In this document: positions 52,517-62,433 of the stretch, piece after piece
Layout of the letters: every line of letters begins with the position of its first letter
How positions within the stretch are numbered: the first letter of the stretch is position 1
NCBI GenBank assembly: GCA_946499505.1
Contig: CAMMSL010000009.1
Span: 33,317-97,316 of the forward strand
Direction of reading: 5' to 3'
DNA from: an uncultured Lachnoclostridium sp.
GTDB lineage: Bacteria; Bacillota; Clostridia; Lachnospirales; Lachnospiraceae
DNA: 64,000 nt
The notes under the pieces: model-generated
Seen by the model: only the letters and a program-made list of their open reading frames with translations
The model's database searches: none
What the model was told of the DNA's origin: nothing
Position numbers and translations under genes: made by a program

Positions 52517-55500
52517 TTATTTTTCCTTCTCAAGATTTTTGAACGCTGCTGACAGCATCAGTTTGATTCTGTTCAGCTGGTTTACTTCACTTGCGCCCGG
52601 ATCGAAGTCGATCGCGACGATGTTTGATTCGGGATGGCGTCTTCTCAGCTCTTTGATTACTCCCTTACCTACTACGTGGTTCGGCAGGCAGGCGAACGGC
52701 TGTGTACATACGATGTTTCCGGCGCCGTTGTGGATGAGCTCGAGCATCTCTCCGGTCAGGAACCAGCCCTCGCCGGTCTGGTTGCCGATAGATACGATCT
52801 CGGATGCCATCTTAGCCAAATCTTCGATGTGAGCCGGCGGATCAAAGTGTTTACTCTGGGCAAATGCTTTGGATGCCGGTGAGCGGAGCCATTCTACGGC
52901 TGCGATTCCCAGATTGCCGATCAGCGCCTTGGATTTCTTGAATCCCAAGTGCGATACCTTGAAGTTCTGGTTGTAGAAGCAGTACTGCATGAAGTCGATC
53001 AGGTCGGGAACGACCGCCTCGGCTCCCTCTGCCTCCAGCAGATCTACCAGATGATTGTTGGCAGCCGGCAGGAATTTTACAAGAATCTCGCCGACTACAC
53101 CGACGCGCGGCTTCTTGATATCAAGGATTTCAATGTTATCAAAGTCGTTAATGATATCGCGGCAGAGTTTTTTGAACTTCCGGCGTGACGGATATCCCTC
53201 GGATACAAACTTCTGTACGACTTCAACCCATTTGCGGTGTACGGCGTTTGTTGTGCCGGGTACTGCCTCGTAGGGGCGCATCCGGTACACGCATTTCATA
53301 AAGATATCACCGAACACAGCCGCATAAGCAACACGGATGGCGAGCGGCAGAGTGATCTTGAATCCCGGGTTTGCCTCCAGACCGCTTAGGTTGATAGAGA
53401 TAACCGGAATATGTGCGTATCCGGCTTTTTTCAGCGCACGGCGGATAAAGCCGATATAGTTGGATGCACGGCAGCCGCCTCCGGTCTGGCTGATAATAAC
53501 GGCCAGATGGTCGGTATCATAATTGCCTGAAAGGATAGCGTCCATGATCTGTCCGACAACGATGAGGGATGGATAACATGCATCGTTGTTTACATATTTC
53601 AATCCCATGTCAACTGCCTGACGGTTGTCGTTCGGAAGCACTTCGATCTTATAGCCGGCAGCCCGGAATGCAGGCTCCAGCAGCTCGAAATGGATCGGGG
53701 ACATCTGCGGGCAGAGGATCGTGTAGGTCTTTCGCATCTCTTTTGTAAACGGTACCTTCTCAATGGAAGCCGGACGGATCGTACGCTGGGCGTTTTTCTG
53801 CTCGCGCACGCGGATGGCAGCGAGAAGAGAACGCACACGGATACGGGCGGCTCCGAGGTTATTTACTTCGTCGATCTTCAATGTTGTATAGATCTTATCG
53901 GATCCGGTCAGGATGTCAGCAACTTCATCTGTGGTTACGGCGTCCAGTCCGCAGCCGAAAGAGTTGAGCTGGATGAGATCCAGGTTCTCTGTTGTCTTCA
54001 CATAGTTTGCCGCTGCGTACAGACGGGAATGATACATCCACTGGTCCATGACGTTCAGCGGACGCTCTACCGGGTTCAAATGAGATACGGAATCTTCTGT
54101 CAGCACGGCGATATTATAGGATGTGATCATCTCCGGCAGACCGTGGTTGACTTCCGGGTCGATATGATACGGACGGCCTGCAAGAACGATACCTCTGTTG
54201 CCGGTCTCGTTTAAGAACTTGATCGTCTCCTCGCCCTTTTTGCGCATATCCTGACGGCATGCGGCAAGCTCATTCCACGCATCGTGTACGGCAGATTTAA
54301 TCTCGTTCTCGCTTAAGGAGAATTTCTCGCCCAGCTCCTCGATCAGACGGTAGGAGAGTGTCTCTTCGCTCTGGAATGAGAGGAACGGATGGATGAAATC
54401 GACCTCGCCGTTTACGATCGGGTCCATATTGTTTTTTATGTTCTCCGGATAGGAAGTAACGATCGGACAGTTGTAGTGGTTATTGGCGTCCTCAAATTCG
54501 TTACGCTCGTAAGGAACGGACGGATAGAAGATATGTTTTACGCCTTTGTTGATCAGCCACTGTACATGTCCGTGCGCCAACTTGGCCGGGTAACACTCAG
54601 ATTCACTTGGGATGGACTCAATGCCCAGCTCGTAGATCTTTCTTGTGGAAGCCGGTGAGAGTACCACGCGGAAGCCCAGTTTTGTAAAAAATGTAAACCA
54701 GAACGGATAGTTCTCATACATATTCAGGACTCGCGGGATACCGATCACGCCGCGTTTTGCTTCTTCTTCCGAAAGAGGCTCATAGTCAAAATAACGGTGG
54801 AACTTGTAGTCGAACAGGTTTGGCATGGTGTTCTTTGACTTTTCTTTTCCAAGTCCGCGCTCACAGCGGTTTCCGGTGATGAACTTACGGCCGCCGCTGA
54901 AGTGGTTGATGGTCAGACGGCAGGTGTTGGTACATCCGCGGCATTTTGTCATTGTCGTGGAGTATTCCATGTTCTTGATCTCATCGATGGAGAGCATGGT
55001 CGTACCTTCGCAGTCTGTATATCTCTCGCGGGCGATCAGGGCCGCTCCGAAAGCTCCCATGATACCTGCGATATCCGGGCGGATCGCCTCGCAGTCCGCA
55101 ATCTTTTCAAAGCTTCGCAGGACAGCATTGTTGTAGAAAGTACCGCCCTGTACGACGATATGATTTCCAAGCTCGGATGCGCTGGATACTTTGATAACCT
55201 TAAAGAGCGCATTTTTGATGACAGAGTAGGCAAGTCCGGCAGAAATGTCCGCAACGGAAGCCCCTTCTTTCTGCGCCTGTTTTACCTTGGAATTCATAAA
55301 TACTGTACAACGTGTTCCCAGATCAATAGGATTCTGGGCGTAGAGAGCCTCATGGGCGAAATCCTCTACCGTATAGTTCAGTGACTTGGCAAAAGTCTCG
55401 ATGAAAGAGCCGCATCCGGAGGAGCAGGCTTCATTGAGCTGTACACTGTCAACAGTCTGATTCTTGATCTTGATACATTTCATATCCTGACCGCCGATAT

Positions 55501-56764
55501 CCAGGATACAGTCTACGTCAGGCTCAAAGAATGCAGCCGCATAATAGTGAGCGACCGTCTCGACCTCGCCTTCGTCCAGCATGAGGGCGGCCTTGATCAG
55601 CGCTTCGCCGTAACCGGTGGAGCAGGAGTGTACGATCTCCACGCCTTCCGGGAGTTTATCATAAATGTCCTTGATAGCACTGATGGTTGTCCCCAGCGGG
55701 TCGCCGTCATTGTTGTGGTAGAAAGAGTAGAGAAGCGTTCCGTCTTCCCCTACCAGAGCGGCTTTTGTGGTCGTGGAACCGGCGTCGATTCCGAGAAATG
55801 CCTTTCCGCGGTAAGTGGACAGATCTTTTACCGGCACCTGATGCTTCGCGTGGCGGGCAGTAAATTCTTCATATTCAGCATTCGTGGCGAACAGAGGATC
55901 CAGACGCTCTACCTCAATCTCCATCTTTACTTTGCGCTCCAGTCTGTTCTGAAGTTCCCTTAAGGCTACCGGAGTATCTTTCTTTGAGTTCAGGGCAGAA
56001 CCGATGGCGGCGAACAGATGGGAATGGTTCGGGGCAATCGTGTGCTCATCATCCAGTTTCAATGTGCGGATAAAAGCTGCGCGCAGCTCTGAGAGGAAGT
56101 GAAGAGGCCCTCCAAGGAATGCCACGTGGCCGCGGATCGGTTTTCCGCAGGCAAGACCGCTGATCGTCTGGTTTACCACTGCCTGAAAGATTGACGCGGC
56201 AAGGTCTTCCTTTGACGCTCCGTCGTTGATGAGCGGCTGGATATCAGATTTGGCAAATACACCGCAGCGGGCCGCGATGGAGTAAAGCGCCTTATAGTTT
56301 TTTGCGTACTCGTTCAGCCCGGATGCATCCGTCTGAAGCAGGGAAGCCATCTGGTCGATGAATGAGCCTGTACCGCCGGCACAGACACCGTTCATTCTCT
56401 GCTCTACATTGCCGCCTTCAAAGTAAATGATCTTGGCGTCCTCGCCGCCCAGCTCGATGGCAACATCTGTCTGGGGAGCGTAATCCTGAAGCGCCGTTGA
56501 CACGGCTATAACCTCCTGAACGAAGGGTACGCCAAGATTCTTGGCAAGTGTCAGACCGCCGCTTCCGGTGATGACCGGGGAGACGTAGATCGGCCCGAGT
56601 TTGTAAAGGGCGCGCCCCAGAAGGTCTGACAGAGTCTCCTGAATATTTGCATAATGCCTTTCATAGTCGGAGAAGAGTACTTCGTTTTCTTCGTCCAGAA
56701 TCGCAATTTTGACTGTTGTAGAACCGATATCGATTCCAAGAGTATGTAATTCTTTCGGATTCAT
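52517..56764 (-). CDS. Giant 2-hydroxyacyl-CoA dehydratase activase
   Basis: This 1415-residue protein contains two BadF/BcrA-type ATPase modules: the first starts [16 protein letters not shown] and has GGTGSFIDQ near 135; the second starts [17 protein letters not shown] near 325 and has [17 protein letters not shown] near 455, with cluster-binding Cys. A DUF2229-like region ([29 protein letters not shown]) and a C-terminal HgdB-like part ([33 protein letters not shown]) follow. Family members pump electrons for difficult dehydrations; the fused giants are of unknown substrate. ATG 56764, eight bases after GGAGA, is preferred over the TTG at 56779. It stands alone. Confidence 0.9.
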   Translation of the reverse strand: MNPKELHTLGIDIGSTTVKIAILDEENEVLFSDYERHYANIQETLSDLLGRALYKLGPIYVSPVITGSGGLTLAKNLGVPFVQEVIAVSTALQDYAPQTDVAIELGGEDAKIIYFEGGNVEQRMNGVCAGGTGSFIDQMASLLQTDASGLNEYAKNYKALYSIAARCGVFAKSDIQPLINDGASKEDLAASIFQAVVNQTISGLACGKPIRGHVAFLGGPLHFLSELRAAFIRTLKLDDEHTIAPNHSHLFAAIGSALNSKKDTPVALRELQNRLERKVKMEIEVERLDPLFATNAEYEEFTARHAKHQVPVKDLSTYRGKAFLGIDAGSTTTKAALVGEDGTLLYSFYHNNDGDPLGTTISAIKDIYDKLPEGVEIVHSCSTGYGEALIKAALMLDEGEVETVAHYYAAAFFEPDVDCILDIGGQDMKCIKIKNQTVDSVQLNEACSSGCGSFIETFAKSLNYTVEDFAHEALYAQNPIDLGTRCTVFMNSKVKQAQKEGASVADISAGLAYSVIKNALFKVIKVSSASELGNHIVVQGGTFYNNAVLRSFEKIADCEAIRPDIAGIMGAFGAALIARERYTDCEGTTMLSIDEIKNMEYSTTMTKCRGCTNTCRLTINHFSGGRKFITGNRCERGLGKEKSKNTMPNLFDYKFHRYFDYEPLSEEEAKRGVIGIPRVLNMYENYPFWFTFFTKLGFRVVLSPASTRKIYELGIESIPSESECYPAKLAHGHVQWLINKGVKHIFYPSVPYERNEFEDANNHYNCPIVTSYPENIKNNMDPIVNGEVDFIHPFLSFQSEETLSYRLIEELGEKFSLSENEIKSAVHDAWNELAACRQDMRKKGEETIKFLNETGNRGIVLAGRPYHIDPEVNHGLPEMITSYNIAVLTEDSVSHLNPVERPLNVMDQWMYHSRLYAAANYVKTTENLDLIQLNSFGCGLDAVTTDEVADILTGSDKIYTTLKIDEVNNLGAARIRVRSLLAAIRVREQKNAQRTIRPASIEKVPFTKEMRKTYTILCPQMSPIHFELLEPAFRAAGYKIEVLPNDNRQAVDMGLKYVNNDACYPSLIVVGQIMDAILSGNYDTDHLAVIISQTGGGCRASNYIGFIRRALKKAGYAHIPVISINLSGLEANPGFKITLPLAIRVAYAAVFGDIFMKCVYRMRPYEAVPGTTNAVHRKWVEVVQKFVSEGYPSRRKFKKLCRDIINDFDNIEILDIKKPRVGVVGEILVKFLPAANNHLVDLLEAEGAEAVVPDLIDFMQYCFYNQNFKVSHLGFKKSKALIGNLGIAAVEWLRSPASKAFAQSKHFDPPAHIEDLAKMASEIVSIGNQTGEGWFLTGEMLELIHNGAGNIVCTQPFACLPNHVVGKGVIKELRRRHPESNIVAIDFDPGASEVNQLNRIKLMLSAAFKNLEKEK

Positions 56765-56844
56765 TAATAAATTCTCCAATCTTCTGTATAATTTATATGT
56801 GTTATTTCCTATTTAATGTGTTTCCACATTTTGCAGCACCATAC

Positions 56845-56873
56845 ATTATACGACAGAATTTTTAAAAAGACAA
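56845..56873 (-). promoter_or_regulatory. Activase promoter
   Basis: Minus strand TTGTCT (56873-56868), 17-base spacer, TATAAT (56850-56845). Confidence 0.7.
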
Positions 56874-56968
56874 TTGTTATTATTATGAGGTGTTTGAAAA
56901 TAATTCCTGCGGTTATGGATAAATTATATAAAGATTATGTTAAACACATGAAAAGAAATAACAACTGT

Positions 56969-56997
56969 TTGACAAACGGTAAGGCGGAATGTACAAT
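56969..56997 (+). promoter_or_regulatory. Promoter of the rhomboid-like gene
   Basis: TTGACA (56969-56974), 17-base spacer, TACAAT (56992-56997). Confidence 0.8.
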
Positions 56998-57078
56998 TGT
57001 AGAGGATTAACAGCCAAAATACAGTACTGACAAATGCAGTTTAGAAACAAATTTTAAAGAAAGTAAGGAGTAATTTTT

Positions 57079-57924
57079 TTGAACTGGCTTGACAAATTAG
57101 AAAGAAAATTCGGACGTTTTGCTATTCCGAATCTGACCGTGTATCTGCTCGTTGGATATGTGATCGGTTTCGGTATAGTATATCTTATGCCTGACATGAT
57201 CGGGTATCTTACGCTGGAACCTGCGCTGATCTTAAGAGGGCAGGTGTGGAGAATTATCTCATGGATACTTATTCCGCCGACGACAAATGTGATTTCCCTT
57301 GTATTTCTTGTACTGTTATATTATTCTCTGGGGACGGCGCTTGAGAGAACATGGGGAAGTTTCCGGTACAATGTATATATCTTTTCCGGATTACTGTTTA
57401 CCGTACTTGCCGAGTTCGGTCTGTATGCGTATTTCCTGATCAGATATGGTGTGGAAATGCCGTTGTCCATGGTCGGACTTGTCAGCACGAACTATATTAC
57501 AATGTCTATTTTCCTTGCTTTTGCAGCGATTTATCCCGATATGGAAGTGCTGCTGTACTTTATTCTGCCTATTAAGATGAAATGGATGGCACTTGTCTAT
57601 GTGGTGATGGCAGGATATTATTTCTTCCGGGGAGGAATGATGACGAAAGTGGCAATTGGAGCATCGCTCCTCAACTTTGTCATCTTTTTCCTGTCCAGCC
57701 GTAATATGAAACGGTTTGGTCCGAGAGAGCAGGCGAGAAAAGCGAGATTTAAGCGGCAGTCGGCACCTCATATGAAGTATTCAAATGGAGCAAAACACCG
57801 CTGTGCGGTCTGCGGACGCACGGAGCTGGACGACCCGTGTCTGGAGTTCCGTTTCTGCTCGAAATGCAATGGCAATTATGAGTATTGTCAGGATCATTTA
57901 TTTACACATGAACATGTAAAATAA
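57079..57924 (+). CDS. Rhomboid-like membrane protein with a zinc-binding tail, catalytic motif missing
   Basis: The 281-residue protein has six hydrophobic segments with rhomboid-like features: LRGQVWRIISWILIPP, then LVFLVLLYYSLGTALERTWGSFRYN, and YPDMEVLLYFILPIKMKWMAL. The GxSG of active rhomboids reads STNY, and no His is present in the last helix, so proteolysis is unlikely. A basic linker (MKRFGPREQARKARFKR) leads to a zinc ribbon or treble-clef tail with CAVC, CSKC, C and HLFTHEH. The start is TTG 57079, eight bases after AAGGAG. It is followed after 67 bases by pyk; the partner protein is not known. Confidence 0.78.
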   Translation: MNWLDKLERKFGRFAIPNLTVYLLVGYVIGFGIVYLMPDMIGYLTLEPALILRGQVWRIISWILIPPTTNVISLVFLVLLYYSLGTALERTWGSFRYNVYIFSGLLFTVLAEFGLYAYFLIRYGVEMPLSMVGLVSTNYITMSIFLAFAAIYPDMEVLLYFILPIKMKWMALVYVVMAGYYFFRGGMMTKVAIGASLLNFVIFFLSSRNMKRFGPREQARKARFKRQSAPHMKYSNGAKHRCAVCGRTELDDPCLEFRFCSKCNGNYEYCQDHLFTHEHVK

Positions 57925-57991
57925 AAGTTTGGAATTCTGAGTAAATTTCAGCGACAGCAATGCAGTATGACATGAAAGGAATGGATTATTT

Positions 57992-59428
57992 ATGAAAAAA
58001 ACTAAAGTAGTATGTACAATGGGACCAAATACAAATGACAGGGAACTGATGAAAAACCTGATGCTGAACGGGATGGATGTTGCCCGCTTCAATTTTTCAC
58101 ATGGAGATCATGAAGAACAGAAGAGCAGAATGGATCTGCTTAAGCAGCTCAGGGAAGAACTTCACACAAATACGGCCATCCTTCTGGACACGAAAGGACC
58201 GGAGATCCGTACTGGTAAGCTGAAGGACGGAAAGAAAGTAATTTTGGAAAATGGAGCGTCATTTACTCTTACGACAGAGGAGATCATAGGCGATGCTACA
58301 AAAGTGTCCATCACTTATACAGGACTTCCAGAGGACGTAGACAAAGGAAGTACTATCCTTATCGATGACGGCCTGATCGGATTGAAAGTTGTATCAAAGA
58401 CAGAGAAAGAGATCCGCTGTGAAGTAGTAAATGGAGGAGAACTGGGTGAAAAGAAAGGGGTCAATGTCCCGAATGTAGCCGTGCGTCTTCCTGCGATCAC
58501 AGAGAAAGATAAAGATGATATCAGGTTTGGGGTAGAGCAGGACATTGATTTTATTGCAGCATCTTTTGTGAGAAATGCAGAGTGTGTTCTTGAAATCAAG
58601 GCATACCTGAAAGAGCTGGGAGCTCCGTATATACCGATCATCGCAAAGATCGAGAATGCAGAGGGAATCCGCAACATTGACGAGATCATCCGCGCAGCGG
58701 ACGGAATCATGGTGGCAAGAGGAGATCTGGGCGTGGAAATCCCGGCTGAGGAAGTGCCATATCTGCAGAAGATGATGATCCAGAAATGTAATAATAATTT
58801 TAAAACTGTTATCACGGCGACACAGATGCTTGATTCCATGATTCGCAATCCTCGCCCTACACGTGCAGAAGTGACAGATGTGGCAAATGCGGTTTATGAC
58901 GGAACAGATGCAGTGATGCTTTCCGGCGAGACAGCTCAGGGCAAATATCCTCTGGAGGCACTGCAGATGATGGTTCATATTATTGAAAATACGGAGCAGC
59001 ATCTGGACTATGATACAATGCTCAATAAGACAGGTGAGCAGTTAAAGAGCGGACTGAGCAGTGCAATCGGGTATTCTTCTGTACTTGCAGCCGCAACCTT
59101 GAATGCAAAATGTATCATTACTCCGACGGTGAGCGGCGCAACGACAAGAGTTGTATCAAATCTGCGCCCGAAACAGGATATTCTCGGAGTGACTCCGAAT
59201 GACAGAACCCTGCGCAGAATGTCTATTTACTGGGGTGTGCGTCCTCTTAAGACCATACAGTATAATACTACAGATGACATGTGCAACGGAGCAATCGAAC
59301 TGGCAACGGTGAAGCAGTATATTGAGCCGGGCGATGTGGTTGTACTGACAGCAGGCATCCCGTCCCAGAATATCAGCCAGGAACGCACTGCAACAAGCAA
59401 TATGATGAGAATTGCAACCGTAGAGTAA
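57992..59428 (+). CDS. pyk: Pyruvate kinase
   Basis: Pyruvate kinase makes pyruvate and ATP from phosphoenolpyruvate. The 478-residue protein begins KKTKVVCTMGPNTNDRELMKNLMLNGMDVARFNFSHG, with LDTKGPEIRTGK, the signature IIAKIENAEGIRN and MVARGDLGVEIP, and ATQMLDSMIRNPRPTRAE. It has no extra PEP-utilising C-terminal domain, unlike some Bacillus forms. AAAGGAA precedes the ATG. It is 33 bases from the lysA gene and probably co-transcribed with it. Confidence 0.97.
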   Translation: MKKTKVVCTMGPNTNDRELMKNLMLNGMDVARFNFSHGDHEEQKSRMDLLKQLREELHTNTAILLDTKGPEIRTGKLKDGKKVILENGASFTLTTEEIIGDATKVSITYTGLPEDVDKGSTILIDDGLIGLKVVSKTEKEIRCEVVNGGELGEKKGVNVPNVAVRLPAITEKDKDDIRFGVEQDIDFIAASFVRNAECVLEIKAYLKELGAPYIPIIAKIENAEGIRNIDEIIRAADGIMVARGDLGVEIPAEEVPYLQKMMIQKCNNNFKTVITATQMLDSMIRNPRPTRAEVTDVANAVYDGTDAVMLSGETAQGKYPLEALQMMVHIIENTEQHLDYDTMLNKTGEQLKSGLSSAIGYSSVLAAATLNAKCIITPTVSGATTRVVSNLRPKQDILGVTPNDRTLRRMSIYWGVRPLKTIQYNTTDDMCNGAIELATVKQYIEPGDVVVLTAGIPSQNISQERTATSNMMRIATVE

Positions 59429-59461
59429 GTCGGATCTTAATGAAATAAGGAGATAAAACTG

Positions 59462-60742
59462 ATGATAAAGAAACCATTTGTAACGAAAGAACAGGTTGAA
59501 GAAATTGTTAAGACATACCCGACTCCTTTTCACCTTTATGATGAGAAAGGGATCAGAGAAAATGCAAAAGCGCTGAAAGAAGCGTTTTCCTGGAATCCGG
59601 GATATAAAGAGTATTTTGCCGTAAAGGCAACTCCCAATCCGTTCCTTATCAACATTTTGAAAGAGTATGGCTGCGGCTGCGACTGCTCCTCTTATACAGA
59701 GCTGATGATGTCGGAGGCGCTTGACATTACCGGAGAAGATATTATGTTTTCTTCCAATGACACACCGGCGGAGGATTTTATTCTCGCTGATAAGCTGGGC
59801 GCGATCATCAATCTTGATGATATCACTCATATCGAGTTTCTGGAAAAGGCCATCGGACACATTCCGGAGACGATCAGCTGCCGTTTCAATCCAGGCGGAC
59901 TTTTTAAGATCAGCAATGATATTATGGATAATCCGGGGGATGCCAAATACGGTATGACTGCGGACCAGATCCTTGAGGCATACAAAACACTGAAAGCAAA
60001 AGGCGCGAAAGAATTCGGACTGCACGCATTCCTTGCAAGCAATACAGTGACTAACGATTACTATCCGATGCTGGCGAAGGTGCTGTTCGAGCAGGCGGTA
60101 CGGCTTTCAAAAGAAGCGGGAGTACACATTAAATTTATTAACCTTTCCGGCGGTATCGGTATTCCCTACAGACCGGATCAGGAGCCGAATGATATTTATG
60201 CGATCGGTGAAGGTGTGCGCAAGGTTTACGAAGAAGTGCTTGTTCCGGCAGGCATGGGTGATGTGGCAATTTACACCGAGCTGGGCCGCTATATGGTGGG
60301 GCCGTACGGATGTCTGGTGACAAAGGCGATTCATGAAAAACACACTTATAAAGAATATATCGGTGTGGATGCCTGCGCGGTCAATCTGATGCGTCCGGCT
60401 ATGTATGGGGCTTATCATCATATTACTGTTCTCGGTAAAGAGGATCAGCCGTGTGACCATAAATATGATGTGACAGGTTCTCTGTGTGAGAACAACGATA
60501 AGTTTGCCATTGACCGTATGCTCCCGAAGATCGATATCGGTGATTATCTCGTTATTCACGATGCAGGGGCACACGGATTTTCCATGGGATATAATTATAA
60601 TGGAAAATTAAAATCCGCAGAACTGCTCTTGAAAGAAGACGGAAGTGTCCAGCTGATCCGGAGAGCTGAGACGCCGGCAGACTATTTTGCTACTTTCGAT
60701 TGCTTTGATATCGGAAAAAAGCTGCTGAATGCGGATAAGTGA
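59462..60742 (+). CDS. lysA: Diaminopimelate decarboxylase
   Basis: A 426-residue PLP-dependent decarboxylase of the alanine-racemase fold. The PLP Lys is Lys55 in YFAVKATPNPF; other motifs are HAFLASNTVTND, GGIGIPYRPDQ and GVDACAVNLMRPAMYGAYH, and GDYLVIHDAGAHGFSMGYNYNG near the end, which is typical of LysA. It makes lysine, and its substrate is also a wall precursor. The start has AAGGAG. The placement next to pyk is unusual but common in related genomes as far as I recall. Other members of the fold use carboxynorspermidine; LysA is the better match. Confidence 0.87.
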   Translation: MIKKPFVTKEQVEEIVKTYPTPFHLYDEKGIRENAKALKEAFSWNPGYKEYFAVKATPNPFLINILKEYGCGCDCSSYTELMMSEALDITGEDIMFSSNDTPAEDFILADKLGAIINLDDITHIEFLEKAIGHIPETISCRFNPGGLFKISNDIMDNPGDAKYGMTADQILEAYKTLKAKGAKEFGLHAFLASNTVTNDYYPMLAKVLFEQAVRLSKEAGVHIKFINLSGGIGIPYRPDQEPNDIYAIGEGVRKVYEEVLVPAGMGDVAIYTELGRYMVGPYGCLVTKAIHEKHTYKEYIGVDACAVNLMRPAMYGAYHHITVLGKEDQPCDHKYDVTGSLCENNDKFAIDRMLPKIDIGDYLVIHDAGAHGFSMGYNYNGKLKSAELLLKEDGSVQLIRRAETPADYFATFDCFDIGKKLLNADK

Positions 60743-60759
60743 AGAAAAACACAGCGCAA

Positions 60760-60788
60760 TTGCAGTTTCTTTCTCTGTAGGGTATAAT
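60760..60788 (+). promoter_or_regulatory. Promoter of the lipoprotein gene
   Basis: TTGCAG (60760-60765), 17-base spacer, TATAAT (60783-60788). Confidence 0.75.
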
Positions 60789-60864
60789 AATATTGGCTAT
60801 GTAAACGTACTGTTCCCGTGTTTAAAATAATACAGGTCTACAGGGAAAGGAAGGAAAAAAGCAA

Positions 60865-61500
60865 ATGAAAAAGAAGAAAATTGCAGGAGTTGTGCTCGCA
60901 GCCGTAACAGCATTAAGTATTACCGCCTGCGGAGGATTCAGCGCGGAGGATGCATCTGCGTATGTGAAATCTGCACTGGACGCCGAGTACAAGGCAGATT
61001 TTGACGAGTACATCAAACAGACAGATTCTACTCAGGAAGAAGCTGAGGCGATGTATCAGGAAGGACTGGATACGATAACAGCAGGCTTCGGGCTTGATTC
61101 GCTGGGAATCTCGGATGAGCTTGCAGAGCAGTATCGTGATGTTGCTGCAGATTTGCTGGCACTTGCTAAATACGAAGTGAAAGATGCGGCGGAAGAAGGA
61201 GACGGGTATGCAGTAGAAGTATCCTATGAACCATATGTGGGAATGCAGAACCTTGATCAGGACTTAAATGCCGCGTTGGAAGAAATTACTGCATCGATAT
61301 CAGATATTCAGAGTGAAGAAGAATTAAATGAGATGGTGTACCAGAAAGTATTGGAAATTCTTCAGCAGAAGGTTGCAGAGCCAGAGTATGGAGAGGAAGA
61401 AACGTATACGATACATGTGACAAAAGGATCAGATAACGTATATACTATAACTCAGGATGACCTGGTGGGACTGGATTACGCGATGTTCCCGAGCGAATAA
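60865..61500 (+). CDS. Acidic lipoprotein of unknown function
   Basis: A 211-residue exported lipoprotein with lipobox ITAC (Cys22). The mature part is mainly helical and acidic (SAEDASAYVKSALDAEYKADFDEY) and ends with a short beta-rich tail (EEETYTIHVTKGSDNVYTITQDD). It resembles the many clostridial lipoproteins that look like DUF5105-type proteins; I cannot give a function. AAAGGAAGGAAA precedes the ATG. It is monocistronic, followed by the promoter of the tRNA gene. Confidence 0.78.
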   Translation: MKKKKIAGVVLAAVTALSITACGGFSAEDASAYVKSALDAEYKADFDEYIKQTDSTQEEAEAMYQEGLDTITAGFGLDSLGISDELAEQYRDVAADLLALAKYEVKDAAEEGDGYAVEVSYEPYVGMQNLDQDLNAALEEITASISDIQSEEELNEMVYQKVLEILQQKVAEPEYGEEETYTIHVTKGSDNVYTITQDDLVGLDYAMFPSE

Positions 61501-61508
61501 TTTGTGTA

Positions 61509-61537
61509 TTGCAATTGGTTTTTAAAGGTGATATAAT
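61509..61537 (+). promoter_or_regulatory. tRNA-Leu promoter
   Basis: TTGCAA (61509-61514), 17-base spacer, TATAAT (61532-61537). Confidence 0.8.
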
Positions 61538-61540
61538 CAT

Positions 61541-61566
61541 ATCTGGCTTCTTTGAAGAAGCCAGAT
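61541..61566 (+). promoter_or_regulatory. Perfect hairpin in the tRNA-Leu leader
   Basis: ATCTGGCTTC (61541-61550) pairs exactly with GAAGCCAGAT (61557-61566), loop TTTGAA. It fills the leader from the expected start of the transcript to five bases before the tRNA. Confidence 0.7.
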
Positions 61567-61571
61567 AATAA

Positions 61572-61653
61572 GCCGCTGTGGCGGAATTGGCAGACGCACT
61601 TGACTCAAAATCAAGCGGTTCACCCCGTGCCGGTTCGAGTCCGGCCAGCGGCA
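61572..61653 (+). tRNA. tRNA-Leu (anticodon CAA)
   Basis: The acceptor stem GCCGCTG (61572-61578) pairs with CAGCGGC (61646-61652), discriminator A61653. The anticodon stem CTTGA/TCAAG encloses the loop CTCAAAA, giving anticodon CAA for the UUG codon. The T arm CCGGTTCGAGTCCGG and a long variable arm, as in class II leucine tRNAs, are present. CCA is not encoded. Confidence 0.96.
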
Positions 61654-61664
61654 TTAACAAATTC

Positions 61665-61696
61665 AGCTCTTTAGCTTTTGGCTAGAGAGCTTTTTT
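61665..61696 (+). terminator. Terminator after tRNA-Leu
   Basis: AGCTCTTTAGC (61665-61675) pairs with GCTAGAGAGCT (61681-61691, one G-T pair), five-base loop, then a T run. Confidence 0.88.
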
Positions 61697-61772
61697 GTCA
61701 AAAGTTCTAACTTACTGCCTTTTCAATTTTCGCTGCCGTCTGTTCTGTTTCTGTTCCTGATATATATCTTGA

Positions 61773-62315
61773 TTAGCAAATTTTCAATAAGCATTGATTT
61801 GGTACGCCTTTTGCCAACATCGGAAGAATTTCGTTTTCCCGATCTGCCAATAAATTGTCCAAGTGTTCTTTTTGCACATCTGTTAAGTCTTCAGATGTAT
61901 TGATTACATTACCCTGTTCGTCTATTTCAATATCTCCCGGATATAATGCTAAATATAGTTTTCTGTTCTTATCAATATTTATAGTAATATCCATATCGTC
62001 TTTACGGGCAGTAAGTACAAAATTATCTGTGTCTAATTCATATTTTCCAATGCTTTTAGGCTCTACCAGATAATCAACGCCATTCTCTGTTAATGCATAA
62101 TATCCCTGATACCTTTCAATAAAATCCTCTGTTATTTCTTTGGTAAATCCGGCATCCTCAACTTTATCATACATATGATTATGTTGAATTTTATATACGC
62201 CTATATATATACCTGCTATTACCCCAACAGCTAAAAAAGCTAGCAACTTACCTTTACATACTTTAAAGAAATAGAAAAACGTGATTTTTCCATATATTTC
62301 CTGCATTGTATACAT
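61773..62315 (-). CDS. AT-rich single-pass membrane protein, orphan
   Basis: A 180-residue protein that I do not recognise. A membrane helix lies near residues 23-42 (GKLLAFLAVGVIAGIYIGVY), then an outside domain with EDFIERYQGYYALTENGVDYL and DITINIDKNRKLYLALYPGDIEI, which may be a small beta sandwich. Start at 62315 or at the ATG three codons later; neither has a clear ribosome site. The gene is visibly richer in A and T than its neighbours and lies directly after a tRNA gene on the opposite strand, which hints at acquisition by transfer. No integrase or attachment repeat is seen. Confidence 0.6.
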   Translation of the reverse strand: MYTMQEIYGKITFFYFFKVCKGKLLAFLAVGVIAGIYIGVYKIQHNHMYDKVEDAGFTKEITEDFIERYQGYYALTENGVDYLVEPKSIGKYELDTDNFVLTARKDDMDITINIDKNRKLYLALYPGDIEIDEQGNVINTSEDLTDVQKEHLDNLLADRENEILPMLAKGVPNQCLLKIC

Positions 62316-62433
62316 GCATACGATGTGGGAAAAAATTGACTTGCATCTTGTGGAGGATGATGTTAAGCTAAATATGTATCAGTATCTATGTCATAAATAA
62401 TTAGTAAGGTGTAAGGAGGGAAGTATACATAAG

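Larger units (their letters stand above)
56765..57078. other. Divergent promoter region
   Basis: This AT-rich 314-base gap holds the two opposed promoters listed at 56845 and 56969. A 64-codon open frame at 56816-57010 has no ribosome site and covers the plus promoter, so I do not call it. Confidence 0.6.

Noticed and set aside
56816-57010. Small 64-codon frame upstream of the rhomboid-like gene
   Set aside because: No ribosome site, and it covers the TTGACA/TACAAT promoter.
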